Below the pieces are notes generated by a model. The model worked only from the letters and a program-made list of their open reading frames with translations. It was not told where the DNA came from and did no database searches. A stretch of 64,000 bases of DNA, taken from positions 21,346-85,345 of the forward strand of contig NZ_GL882687.1 in the NCBI RefSeq assembly GCF_000195635.1, written 5' to 3'. Shown in pieces: positions 17,587-27,600 of the stretch; the first letter of the stretch is position 1, and every line of letters starts with the position of its first letter. The stretch comes from Bacteroides fluxus YIT 12057 (GTDB lineage Bacteria > Bacteroidota > Bacteroidia > Bacteroidales > Bacteroidaceae). The position numbers were made by a program, and so were the translations under genes.

Positions 17587-19164
17587 TCAGTCCTTGTAGA
17601 TATTGCGTATAGGGTCATCATACTGCACCTGGAGTTTCAGCAGTTCGGCTTTTAACTCTTTGGTCAGTTCTTCTGTACCCGGTTTGCCGTAGATATTGTC
17701 CATCTCTTGCGGATCTTCCTGCAAGTCATACAATTCCCAACAGTCGATGTCGTTGTAGAAGTGGATGAGTTTGTAGCGTTCGGTACGTACACCGTAGTGA
17801 CGGCGGACGGCATGCTCTGCCGGATATTCATAGAAATGATAGTAGAGGGACTTGCGCCATTCGGGCACTTCCTCGCCTTTCAGTAACGGAAGAAACGAGG
17901 TACCGTGCATGTCAGACGGCACTTCCACACCTGCCAGATCGAGGATAGTGGGGCCGTAGTCGATGTTCTGTACCATCTGTGGGATATCCCCCTTCTTGCC
18001 GCCCGGCAGACGAACCAGCAGTGGAGTCCGGAAGGATTCCTCGTACATGAAACGCTTGTCGAACCAGCCGTGTTCACCCATATAGAATCCTTGGTCGGAA
18101 GTATAGACAATCATTGTATTCTCCAACAGGTCATTCTCTTCCAGGTATTTCAATAAGCGGCCCACATTGCGGTCTATGGAGTGGATTACCCGCATATAGT
18201 CGTGCATATATTGCTGGTATTTCCATTCGGCCAACGCCTTGCCGCTGAGTTTGTCTTTCTTGAACTTGGCGATGATGGGGTCGTAGTGCTTGTCCCAGGC
18301 AGCCTTCTGTTCGGGGTTCAGTTGGTTGTACATGTGACGTCCCGCCTGCTCTAAACCGGTATTGGTATGAATCTCATTCTCTTTGTCCGCCATCTTCAGG
18401 TCATAGACCAGGTCCATGTCCTTGATGATGCTCATCTCTTGTTTGGAGGCAGGGATACGGCCTTCGTACTTGTCGTAGAAGTTTTCGGGCATCGGATAGG
18501 TTACGTCGTCATACAGGTCGAGGTCGCAGAGGTCGGGCATCCAGGTGCGGTGGGGTGCCTTGTGGTGAACGAAGAGGCAGAAAGGTTTCTCTTTGTTGCG
18601 GATGCTGTCCATCCAATTTACGGCCAGGTCGGTCACGATGTTGGTGGCGTATCCTTCGCGCTGCACCCGTTCTCCGTTCTTGATGAACTTGGGGTTGTAG
18701 TAGTCGCCTTGGCCTATCAGGATGTCCCAGTAGTCAAAGCCGGTAGGTTCCGAGACAAGGTGCCACTTGCCGATCATGGCGGTTTGGTATCCGTTGGCCT
18801 GCAGTAATTTCGGGAAAGTCTGCTGGCTGCCGTCAAAAGTGGTGGTGTTGTCCGTGAATCCGTTTGCGTGGCTGTGTTTGCCGGTCAGCATGCAGGCGCG
18901 GCTGGGCCCACTCAGCGAATTGGCAACGAAACTGTTGGTGAAACGTGCCCCTTCGTTGGCGATACGGTCAATGTTCGGTGTCTGGATATAGCGCTGGTCA
19001 TAGGCGCTGATGGTCTGGAAAGAGTGATCATCGCACATGATATAGACGATGTTCATCGGTTTCTTTTCAACTGTTTCCTTTTTCCCTTTGCATGAAGCCA
19101 GCGAGGCGACGGCGGTTGCTCCGGTCAGAGATAACAGTAATGTAGAAGTTAGTTTTGGGTTCAT
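17587..19164 (-). CDS. S1-type sulfatase (serine-type formylglycine), lipoprotein
   Basis: This enzyme removes sulfate esters from glycans. The activation motif is SGPSRACMLTGK; the residue converted to formylglycine is Ser85, so maturation would need the radical-SAM enzyme anSME rather than the Cys-type system. Metal-binding acidic residues are Asp45-Asp46 (MCDDHSFQ), and YTSDQGFYMGEHGWFDKRFMYEESFRTPLLVR covers later active-site segments. An N-terminal lipobox (LASC) predicts export and lipid anchoring. It is the last gene of the leftward SusC-SusD-sulfatase set, so the imported glycan is probably sulfated. The sequence style recalls GlcNAc-6-O-sulfatases of S1_11, which would fit mucin or glycosaminoglycan use, but this subfamily call is inference. 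Confidence 0.9.
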   Translation of the reverse strand: MNPKLTSTLLLSLTGATAVASLASCKGKKETVEKKPMNIVYIMCDDHSFQTISAYDQRYIQTPNIDRIANEGARFTNSFVANSLSGPSRACMLTGKHSHANGFTDNTTTFDGSQQTFPKLLQANGYQTAMIGKWHLVSEPTGFDYWDILIGQGDYYNPKFIKNGERVQREGYATNIVTDLAVNWMDSIRNKEKPFCLFVHHKAPHRTWMPDLCDLDLYDDVTYPMPENFYDKYEGRIPASKQEMSIIKDMDLVYDLKMADKENEIHTNTGLEQAGRHMYNQLNPEQKAAWDKHYDPIIAKFKKDKLSGKALAEWKYQQYMHDYMRVIHSIDRNVGRLLKYLEENDLLENTMIVYTSDQGFYMGEHGWFDKRFMYEESFRTPLLVRLPGGKKGDIPQMVQNIDYGPTILDLAGVEVPSDMHGTSFLPLLKGEEVPEWRKSLYYHFYEYPAEHAVRRHYGVRTERYKLIHFYNDIDCWELYDLQEDPQEMDNIYGKPGTEELTKELKAELLKLQVQYDDPIRNIYKD

Positions 19165-19211
19165 GGTATTTTATATTTAGAAATGAGCAAAAGTAGAATA
19201 AAAAAATGAAA

Positions 19212-19252
19212 GTGTGCCGATACAGGGACGGTAAATTTGAGTATTGGCACAC
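19212..19252 (-). other. Hairpin between susD and the sulfatase gene
   Basis: Arms 19212-19223 and 19241-19252 pair over 12 bases with one mismatch around a 17-base loop. It sits in the 130-base gap between SusD and sulfatase. No T run follows in the leftward direction, so it may stabilise or process the upstream messenger or partly attenuate the sulfatase. Confidence 0.5.
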
Positions 19253-19294
19253 TCTCTTTCTTTATTTATCAAAGGTCAGAAGTCTTGCATGGCT

Positions 19295-21133
19295 TTACCA
19301 ACCCGGATTTTGCGGCCACAGGCCGTCCATCAGGTTAATCATGCTCTCTTTGATGGGCAACAGATAGTCGCGGTTCGGTTTGAACTGCCACCCGTCGGGC
19401 ATGGAAGAAGGGGGAACCGGCAGGATGTAACGCTCCGCATCACCTGCCGTTCCGCTGAGATACAAATTGTTATTGTTCGGCTGGTCGTACTTCAACGTAG
19501 TGTAGTGCTCCGGCAGGTTGCTGCCGATGAACAAGGCTCCTTGTGGACGTCTGCCGATAATCAACTCGTCGGCGGCTGCCCAACGCTGGATATCGAACAG
19601 GCGGCGTCCTTCAAGTGCCTTTTCCACATGGCGTTCGCGGCGTACTGCCTGTACATATTTATTCAGGTTTTTGAACGGATAGTCTGCCGATGTGTTGTAT
19701 TCACGGTCAAAATCGACGCCGGGCATGCCCGCACGGTCACGCAAAGGTTGCAGAATTTCGATGATTTTCCCTGCATTGGCTGCGCCGTCCTGTTCAGCCA
19801 AAGCTTCCGCATAATTCAGCAATACATCGGCATAACGGAACTGAATGGAAGGAGTGGAACCTTTATATTCAGATATATAGTCGCCAGAGTAATCAATCTG
19901 AATATGCTTCAGCATGACATAACCGGTCAGGTTGGTGCCGAATGCGGTGCCGTCACCGGCCAGTGCAGGCCAGCTGACTACGTAGGCGGTAGGGCTTTCG
20001 GGCTGCAGACGTTGTCCGGGCAGGGCCACCGTCTGGGACAGGCGCGGGTCGCGTACGGTAGGAAGCAGCTCGTTGGGGTAGTTACGCTTGGCGGCCATCT
20101 TTTCCTCGCCCACGAAGGGGCGTCCGTCTATAGTCAGGTAATCATCTACCAGGTTTGCAGTGATACCGATACCGCCACCGCCGGTGTTCAGGTAACGGGT
20201 TACGCTGTTACCTACCTGATCACCGTCGTACATCTTGAACCAGAGTATTTCAGGATTGTTGCCCAGATTGGCCGTCTCGAAAATCACGCGGTAGTCGTTG
20301 TTGACGTTTCCGGTATTGTAGATTTTCCATACACCCCGCTGGCGTATTGCTTCGGCGGCGGCAATGGACTGTTCCAGATAACTGTCTATTTTGGCCATCA
20401 GTTCCGCTTCGGTGAGGGCCGTGTCGTAGAATTTCTCGGGCTGGTTTTTTTCCTTCATATAGTGGTATTTTTCCCAAGTGGCCGCATACAGGGCTATTTC
20501 GCTCTTCAATGCCCGTGCCACGTCTCTGTGGATACGCATGCCGGCGGAACTGTTCTGTTCTCCCATCAATGTGATGGCCGCGTCCAAATCGGCCAATATT
20601 TTGTCGATGATGAAAGTACGGTTGTCGCGTGGCAACATCAGCAGTTCGATTTTGGGATCAATGGGCTTTTCTACCCAGGGTACCTCTCCATATTCGGTAA
20701 TCATGGCATAATAGTACCATGCACGGAAATAATGAGCTTCGCCTATCAGCTGGTTATAGGCTGTTGTTCCTACGGCATCACAGTTCTGGCTATTTTCAAG
20801 CAGGAAGTTGACGGCGCGTATGTTGTAGTAAAAGTCATACAATGAGCCGCCGTTGGCCACGGAGAGCTGGCCCATCAGGCGGGTGTTTGCCGTAGATCCA
20901 CTCATGTCGTCGCTGTTGACGTCGTTTCCTGCCATGCCACCGCCGCCACCGGCCATGAATCCCTGCACACGTACGGCGGTTTCATAGTTCCGGTTCACAT
21001 AGTTCTGTATTTCTCCGATGGTGCGGAAAGGATCGGATGTAGAGAGCACACCTTGGGGTTGTTTATCCAAATCGTAGCAGCTTGCCAGCCCCAATGTCAA
21101 TGCCAAGCCCAACAATATATTTCTTTTTTTCAT
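19295..21133 (-). CDS. SusD/RagB-family glycan-binding lipoprotein
   Basis: SusD-type lipoproteins cap the SusC barrel at the cell surface and bind the incoming glycan. The N-terminus MKKRNILLGLALTLGLASC is a lipoprotein signal with Cys at the lipobox. The body shows the RagB/SusD pattern: an N-terminal helical part (EIQNYVNRNYETAVRV), YFRAWYYYAMITEYGEVPWVEKP, and the C-terminal domain with IQFRYADVLLNYAEALAEQDG, RRERHVEKALEGRRLFDIQRW. At 612 residues it is at the long end for the family. A run of glycines near residues 63-67 is unusual. It begins 12 bases after the SusC gene, so both are co-transcribed. Confidence 0.94.
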   Translation of the reverse strand: MKKRNILLGLALTLGLASCYDLDKQPQGVLSTSDPFRTIGEIQNYVNRNYETAVRVQGFMAGGGGGMAGNDVNSDDMSGSTANTRLMGQLSVANGGSLYDFYYNIRAVNFLLENSQNCDAVGTTAYNQLIGEAHYFRAWYYYAMITEYGEVPWVEKPIDPKIELLMLPRDNRTFIIDKILADLDAAITLMGEQNSSAGMRIHRDVARALKSEIALYAATWEKYHYMKEKNQPEKFYDTALTEAELMAKIDSYLEQSIAAAEAIRQRGVWKIYNTGNVNNDYRVIFETANLGNNPEILWFKMYDGDQVGNSVTRYLNTGGGGIGITANLVDDYLTIDGRPFVGEEKMAAKRNYPNELLPTVRDPRLSQTVALPGQRLQPESPTAYVVSWPALAGDGTAFGTNLTGYVMLKHIQIDYSGDYISEYKGSTPSIQFRYADVLLNYAEALAEQDGAANAGKIIEILQPLRDRAGMPGVDFDREYNTSADYPFKNLNKYVQAVRRERHVEKALEGRRLFDIQRWAAADELIIGRRPQGALFIGSNLPEHYTTLKYDQPNNNNLYLSGTAGDAERYILPVPPSSMPDGWQFKPNRDYLLPIKESMINLMDGLWPQNPGW

Positions 21134-21145
21134 AAGATATCTGAA

Positions 21146-24100
21146 TTATAAGTTAACAATAAAACCTAAAGACAATACGCGGTTCATCGGATAGTTCTTT
21201 CCACCCTCGGATGTATAGGTATTTTTTAAGAAGATAGCTTCGGGGTCGAACATGCCTTTCAGTTTGGTGAATGTCAGCAGGTTCTCGCCGGAGAAGAATA
21301 CCTGTACTTTTTGCAGGCCAACTTTGTTCACCCATAATTCGGGCAAGTTGTAGCTTAAAGTAAGGTTTTTCAGACGGCAATAGGCTGCACTTTGCAGGTA
21401 ACGGTCCGAAGTCTGTGTATTCTTGTTCTGGAATGGGCCTACACCGCCGGCCGAGTTGATATAGGGTTTCGGGTAGTAGGCACCCGGGTTGTCCGGAGTC
21501 CAGAAGTCCATGTGTTCTTTGAAAACGGTTACTTGTGCGTAAGGGCCGAATCCCCAGAAATAAGCGCCGCCCGGTGCCCAGTCGCGTTTGCCTACTCCCT
21601 GGAACATCATGCTCAGGGTCAATCCCTTCCAGCTGATGCTGCCGTTAAGGGTATATTGGTAGCGGGGAGTGGTGTTTCCGATAATTTCCTGGTCACCCAT
21701 ATTTCCTTTGACGTCTTTGCCGTTGCCCAGTCTGTTATCGCCTCTGTCAATGCGTTTGTTTCCGTCCAGGTCCTTGTACTTCACGTCACCCGGTTCCCAA
21801 AGTTTACCGCTGATGTAAGTCAGGTCATAAGCGGCGTTATAGGCATCGGCCTCTTCTTGTGTCTGTATCAGTCCGTCTGCGCGGTACCCCCAGATTTCGC
21901 CGACTTTCCTGCCTACATACCATTGTCCTGCCGGATCATCTTTGTTTTCGTTTTGATATTCGGTAACTTCGGATGTGGCATCGGAGAGAGAACCGCCTAT
22001 GCTATAGTCAATGTCTTTCCCGATTTTTCCGCGATAGTTCAATGTCAATTCCCAGCCACGGTTGCGCATGCACGCGTTGTTGGATGACGGTACGGCTGCA
22101 CCGAACATGTCGGGCAGAACGATGGCTCTTCCCAACATGTCCTTGGTGTCACGTTGGAATACATCAACGGAACCGGTCAGGGCATTTCCGAAGAAACCGA
22201 AATCCACACCGATGTTCTTGCTTTCTACCTTCTCCCAAGTGACTTCCGGGTTGATTACGCCTGCGGGGTTGGTGTAGTGGTGGCGTCCGTCGCTGAAGAT
22301 GTAGCTTCCCAAGCCTCCGCTCAATGACATGGTGGAAGCGAAAGTATAGAGGGCGGCGTCGGCCTGATTACCCAGCAAACCATAGGAGGCGCGCAGTTTC
22401 AGGTTGGATAGGAAAGAGGCGGCGGATTCCATGAATTTTTCACGGTGAATATTCCATCCTAAAGATACGGAGGGGAAGAAGCCCCAGCGGTTTCCTTTGG
22501 CAAAGCGGGAAGAACCGTCGTAACGTCCGTTCACTTCCACGAGGTAGCGTCCGTCGAAATCATAGTTGATACGGCCGAAGAAACCGCGTGTGGCCCAGTT
22601 TTGACGGGTATCCTGCACAATCTTGTCCCCGCTGCCCATGGTTACGCTCGGATTGCTGGTAGAGTAAAGTCCGGTGATGGAGTTGTACATCCAGCTGTAG
22701 TCGTTGTCCTCTTCCTGATAACCGGCCATGACGGTGAAGTTGTGGGAGTCGGCCAACGTGAACATGTAGTTGGTGTAGAGGTTGATAGTCTGGTAGCGGG
22801 TACGTCCGTAGGCGCGGGTGAATTGTCCGTCTCTTACGATGCCCATCTCCGAACGTGCCACTTGGGTCAATGTTTCGTTGTCCTGTTCATAGATGTAAGG
22901 GGCCTTGTTGAGTGCTTTATATTCCAGGTTGGACTGTTTGTAGGTATAGTCGAAGAAGATAAACCAGTCCTTCAGTGGCCGCAGTTCAACTCCTGTTGTA
23001 ATGGTGAAGCGGTCGCGTTGCGTATTGGTATAGGTTCCGCTTTGCAGGTAGGGAACCAGGGAAAGCTCCGTGAAGTGTCCGTTGGGGTCGATTGGAGATA
23101 CGGTAGGGCGGAAACGTGCCAAACTGTGGTAGAAGCCTTCGCTCAAACCGCCTCCCAGTCCGCTTTGTGCATCATTGAACGGAGTATTGGTGTCGGAATG
23201 CGTGAATTTGGTGTTGAATTTCACCTTCAGCCATTTGGTCAGTTCGGAGGTGATGTTCGAGTTCAAGGTATAGCGCGTATAGTCTATGTCTGCATAACGC
23301 AAGATACCGTCTTCGTTGTAGTAACCGGCTGATATGTAGTATTGAGCTTTCTTGCTGCCACCGCTGAAACTGAGGTTGTGGTTGTGCTTGAAGCTGAAGT
23401 CCTTGTAGTGCAGGTCAAAGTAGTCCGTGTTTCCCAGACCTAATTCGGAATTTTCAAAGGCGGCGTTCAATGATTGTCCGGGAAGCAAGTCCGCCCATGG
23501 ATTTACACTGGAAGGATCTCTCATGAATTGTTCCAGGTCAGCGATTTTCTCGGCGCTGTAGGCGCGGTTGGAAGCACCGGTATTGTTTACACCTGCATTC
23601 CAGAATTTCACGAAATCCAACGAGTTGACCATGTCGGGCAATACGGTAGGGGTAGTCCAGCCTACAGTTCCCTGGTAGCTGGCACGCATCTTGCCTTCCG
23701 TGCCTTTCTTGGTAGTGACCAGAATCACGCCATAGGCCGCGCGTGCGCCGTAGATGGCACAGGCTGCCGCATCTTTCAGTACGGATATATTTTCAATGTC
23801 ATTGGGATTTACATCGGACAGGGCCATTTCCACTCCGTCCACCAATACATAAGGGGCTGAATTTCCCGACAGGTTTCCTTGTCCGCGTAGGCTTAACGTA
23901 CCTGTAGCACCCGGACGGCCCGAACCGCTGTTGCTTACCGTCAGGCCCGGCACCAATCCTTGCAGACTCTGCGTGGCATCTACCACAGGGCGGGTTTCCA
24001 GTGCATCTCCCTTAACGGCAGAGACAGATCCGGTCAGGTTTACTTTCTTTTGTACACCATAACCTACTACCACCACTTCGTCCAATGTCTGGGAATCTTC

Positions 24101-24409
24101 TTCCAGTATAACTTCGAAATGCGTCTTTCCTTGGATGGGAATCATTTGTTTGACATAGCCGATGTAGGAAATCGCTAGTGTACCGTTGGCGGGAACATTG
24201 GAGAGTTTGAAATTACCGTCGATGTCGGTAATGACTCCGTTGTCGGTACCTTCTATTAATACACTTGCACCGATAATGCCTTCCTGTGTACTCTTATCCG
24301 TCACTTTACCTGTGATAGATAATGTCTGGGCAATTGACGCGGCAGAGCAGAGAAGCATTACTGCCATTAGCCAACCCCCAAGAAATGAAGATGGTTTTCT
24401 TTGTTTCAT
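21146..24409 (-). CDS. SusC/RagA-family TonB-dependent outer-membrane receptor
   Basis: This is the transport barrel of the local polysaccharide utilisation locus. A signal peptide (MKQRKPSSFLGGWLMAVMLL) is followed by a carboxypeptidase-regulatory-like domain (ITGKVTDKSTQEGIIGASVL), the TonB-box region (LDEVVVVGYGVQKK), and the plug with LSLRGQGNLSGNSAPYVLVDGV and AAYGVILVTTKKG. A barrel with the expected aromatic repeats fills the rest, ending SLGFIVNL. The 1087 residues fit the SusC norm. Upstream lies a TAATTTTG box (24447-24454) without a normal -33 box, preceded by four phased TGTCT repeats, which points to activator-dependent expression by the divergent hybrid regulator. Confidence 0.95.
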   Translation of the reverse strand: MKQRKPSSFLGGWLMAVMLLCSAASIAQTLSITGKVTDKSTQEGIIGASVLIEGTDNGVITDIDGNFKLSNVPANGTLAISYIGYVKQMIPIQGKTHFEVILEEDSQTLDEVVVVGYGVQKKVNLTGSVSAVKGDALETRPVVDATQSLQGLVPGLTVSNSGSGRPGATGTLSLRGQGNLSGNSAPYVLVDGVEMALSDVNPNDIENISVLKDAAACAIYGARAAYGVILVTTKKGTEGKMRASYQGTVGWTTPTVLPDMVNSLDFVKFWNAGVNNTGASNRAYSAEKIADLEQFMRDPSSVNPWADLLPGQSLNAAFENSELGLGNTDYFDLHYKDFSFKHNHNLSFSGGSKKAQYYISAGYYNEDGILRYADIDYTRYTLNSNITSELTKWLKVKFNTKFTHSDTNTPFNDAQSGLGGGLSEGFYHSLARFRPTVSPIDPNGHFTELSLVPYLQSGTYTNTQRDRFTITTGVELRPLKDWFIFFDYTYKQSNLEYKALNKAPYIYEQDNETLTQVARSEMGIVRDGQFTRAYGRTRYQTINLYTNYMFTLADSHNFTVMAGYQEEDNDYSWMYNSITGLYSTSNPSVTMGSGDKIVQDTRQNWATRGFFGRINYDFDGRYLVEVNGRYDGSSRFAKGNRWGFFPSVSLGWNIHREKFMESAASFLSNLKLRASYGLLGNQADAALYTFASTMSLSGGLGSYIFSDGRHHYTNPAGVINPEVTWEKVESKNIGVDFGFFGNALTGSVDVFQRDTKDMLGRAIVLPDMFGAAVPSSNNACMRNRGWELTLNYRGKIGKDIDYSIGGSLSDATSEVTEYQNENKDDPAGQWYVGRKVGEIWGYRADGLIQTQEEADAYNAAYDLTYISGKLWEPGDVKYKDLDGNKRIDRGDNRLGNGKDVKGNMGDQEIIGNTTPRYQYTLNGSISWKGLTLSMMFQGVGKRDWAPGGAYFWGFGPYAQVTVFKEHMDFWTPDNPGAYYPKPYINSAGGVGPFQNKNTQTSDRYLQSAAYCRLKNLTLSYNLPELWVNKVGLQKVQVFFSGENLLTFTKLKGMFDPEAIFLKNTYTSEGGKNYPMNRVLSLGFIVNL

Positions 24410-24446
24410 AATAAAAGATTTTAAAAAGGTGTTAATTATTACGCCG

Positions 24447-24454
24447 CAAAATTA
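24447..24454 (-). promoter_or_regulatory. Probable -7 box of the susC promoter
   Basis: The complement reads TAATTTTG, 38 bases before the susC start. There is no TTTG at the normal upstream distance, as expected for an activator-dependent promoter. Confidence 0.55.
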
Positions 24455-24484
24455 ATTAAGTGAATGTTGGCCGAACTCTGTTTT

Positions 24485-24574
24485 TGTCTAATTAATGTCT
24501 TGATTTGTCTGTTTACGTTGTCTGTAGGCCCGTAAGTGCAGTTTTGAGGGGGCGCTTGTTGTCTTAAGATGTCT
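24485..24574. promoter_or_regulatory. Phased TGTCT repeats, probable operator of the hybrid regulator
   Basis: TGTCT occurs at 24485, 24496, 24506, 24519, 24560 and 24570. The first four are 10-13 bases apart, close to one helical turn, and lie just upstream of the susC -7 box. The last two overlap the -33 area of the regulator's own promoter. The layout fits binding of an AraC-type domain to activate susC and regulate itself. Confidence 0.55.
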
Positions 24575-24589
24575 AAAAGAGTATATTTG
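24558..24589 (+). promoter_or_regulatory. Promoter of the hybrid regulator gene
   Basis: GTTG at 24558-24561, a 20-base spacer and TATATTTG at 24582-24589 approximate the Bacteroides consensus. The coding start follows within about 30 bases. Confidence 0.55.
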
Positions 24590-24606
24590 CCTAATAAATC
24601 AAATAT

Positions 24607-27600
24607 ATGCAAAAAATCATGAAAAGCATCTTCTTTTTGCTTCTCTGCTTTGGATGGCTGCAAGCAGTTGCCATCCCTCATTCCTATTACCATTGCAAGC
24701 AGATTTCTATAGAACATGGTTTGCCCACTTCGATTACCTCCTTGTGCCGGGATTCGGAAAACTCGCTTTGGATAGGCACTAAATTGGGGATTTACCGGAT
24801 GAAAGGAGAAAAGCTGGAGAAGTACGAGTTGCCTTATCAGTTGCGGCAGCGCACTCATTACATTGTTCGCATCTGTAGAGGTCCGGAACAGCGCATTTGG
24901 GTTGCTACCCTGCAAGGGCTCTGCTATTATGATGCGCAAGCCGACTCGTTGAAAGTGTTGACTTGCCGCGGAGAATTGGTAAAATCAGACATGATCTTGT
25001 CTGACGGCCGGCAGGTGGTGATACCTCAGCGTGACGGCCTGCTGGTGTATGACGGGCAGATGCGTTTTTCCCATTCCATCGCGTTGGACATGGGCGGAAA
25101 GTCCATAGTCCATGCCTTGCCTTTTGACGGAGAACGATGGCTCGTTATAGGCACGGATTCGCGCCTGCAGTTGTTGAGCCTGAAGGACGGCAGGTTGTTT
25201 CCCTCCCCTTTCCCGGATTCGTTGAGCGCCTATTGCGCATTCCGTGACAAGCAGGGACGCTTTTGGTTTTCCTGTTATGGCGAGGGAGTGAAATGCTATT
25301 CGGCGGAAGGGCGGCTGTTGCAGGAATACAACACGCGTAATTCATCGCTGAGCAACGACATTGTACTTGATATCTCAGAATGGAACGGGGCCGTTTGGAT
25401 GGCTACGGATGGCGGTGGAGTCAATATCGTCTATCCGGACACCCGCGAAGTACAGGTGCTTTCGGAGGAGCAGAACCGTTCCTTTCTGGGCAATTCCGTT
25501 ACTTCACTTTGCCCGGCGGGCAACCATATCTGGGTGGGTACGGTGCGTGAGGGGGTGCTGTGCGTCGAAAAAAGCTCCATCACTACCTATACCCAGAGGA
25601 AGGAGCATCCGTGGGCGGAATTGTCGAATAAATGCCCGCTTTGCTTGTGGGAAGATGCCGACGGCATCCTTTGGATAGGCACTGACGGTGGAGGTCTTAA
25701 CCGCCTGGATCCTCAGACGGAACAATTTACCCATTATCCAGCCACCGCAGGAGAGAAGATTGTTTCCATCTGTCCCTTTTCTTCGGGCTTGCTGTTGGTA
25801 TCCAGTTTTACCAAGGGGCTCTACTTGTTCGATAAGCGGACCGGTTCTTACCGTCCGTTCTTGCTGCCGGACCCTGCGGTGCAGCACCGCATCAGTCTCT
25901 CGTCCGCCCCTGTCAATCTGCGGCTTACCCCGCAGGGGGAAATTGAGCTTTACGGCAATAGCGTTTACCGTTATCAGCCTAAAACACACCGCCTGATACC
26001 TGTTTATCCCAATATTCCGAACCTGCACAGTTCCTGGGTTTACATGGGAGAGTATCGTTCTCGTTCTGTATTCAACGACCGTTTCAATGTTTTTCAATAT
26101 GATAAGGAAAAACAGCAATATGAATTTCTCTGGCATAAACCGGGAGAGCATTTGCTGGCGACTGCCATTGACTCGGTAGGCTATCTGTGGGTTACTACCG
26201 CCAACGGGGTCACACGCACTTCCATCTCCTCCGGCCATACGGAAAAGTTCCGGCTGCCCGGTAAAGGAAATGTCATCACTTCAATGGTCGTTGACAATGG
26301 AGGAACGGTATGGATGGGCTCCTCGGAAGGAGTCTATGCGTATCATCCCGAGAAACGCAAGTTTATCCTTTATGACGAGATGGACGGTGTGTTGCCCAAC
26401 GATTTCCTTTCCAAGCCGGTGCTTGTGTCGAAAGATGGTAATGTGTATATGGGGGGAACCAGAGGACTGCTGAGGGTCAATATGGCGATGGATCCGTCAG
26501 ATTCGCGTCAGCCTGTATCCCTGTCGCTTCACGAGGCACTTCTTGACAGGCGGAGGATACCGGTCGGTTCCGGTGGAGAGGTGAGCATCCCTTATAACTT
26601 CTCCTCTTTCCAGGTGAGGGTTTTTATTGAGAATGGCAATATGTTGCGCAAGCACATCTACCGTTTCCGAATCAAGGGAGTCACGCAAGGATATGTGGAA
26701 ACTTCACGTCCGTACTATACGTTGCTTACTCTTGCCCCCGGAAACTACACCCTTACGGCTCAATGTACGGAGAAGGGAGGTGAGTGGAGTGATGAGTTTC
26801 CGCTGCTTCGCTTTACTGTCTTGCCGCCTTGGTGGTTGCAAAACTGGTTTCTGATACTTTGTTCGCTTTTCTTTATCAGTGTAATCGTTTATGCCGCTTA
26901 TCTGTACGACCGGCGCATGCGGCGCAAGTATTCTGAGCAGGAGTGCGCTAACTACAAAGAGAAAGTCAAGGCGCTGGTCAACATCAACTATGAGTTGCGC
27001 ACTCCGCTTACGTTGATTTATGCTCCGCTGAAACAGCTGGCGGACAACAAGCTGATTCCTTTTGAATTGCGGACGAGACTCTATCATGTGTTGAAACAGA
27101 CCCGCCGGATGAGAAACACCATTGACATGATTCTCCACATGCGCAAGATGGAGGTGGAAAAGAACATCCTCCGTATGTCTCCCGCCCGTTTCAACGAATG
27201 GTTGCAGGGCATTGTCGATGGGTTCAAGGATGAGTTTGCCTTGCAGCAAATGAAGATCGAGACCAATCTCGACGAACGCATAGGGGAAATGTATTTTGAC
27301 TTGAACCAATGTGAGATCATTCTCAACAATCTGTTGGAGAATGCTTATAAATTCAGCAAGGAACATACTACCGTGACTGTCTCCACCAGCCTTGATGAAG
27401 ATTCGAACATGGTCCGTGTCTATGTGGAGGACCAAGGAATAGGATTGCGGCAGGAAGACTTTGGCCGTCTGTTCAACCGGTTTTATCAGGGCAAACACGG
27501 CCTGTATGGCACAGGTATTGGCCTTTCCTATACAAAACAACTGGTGGAAATGCACGGAGGGGTTGTCGGGGCTAAAAACAATGCAGTGCAGGGGGCCACT

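Noticed and set aside
19244..20845. Forward open frame of over 500 codons opposite the SusD gene
   Set aside because: Long antisense frames are common opposite GC-rich genes; translation shows no family features and SusD is certain.
17587..24409. Heparin or chondroitin locus
   Set aside because: No lyase or uronyl hydrolase gene accompanies the sulfatase and SusC/SusD pair, so the substrate is left open.
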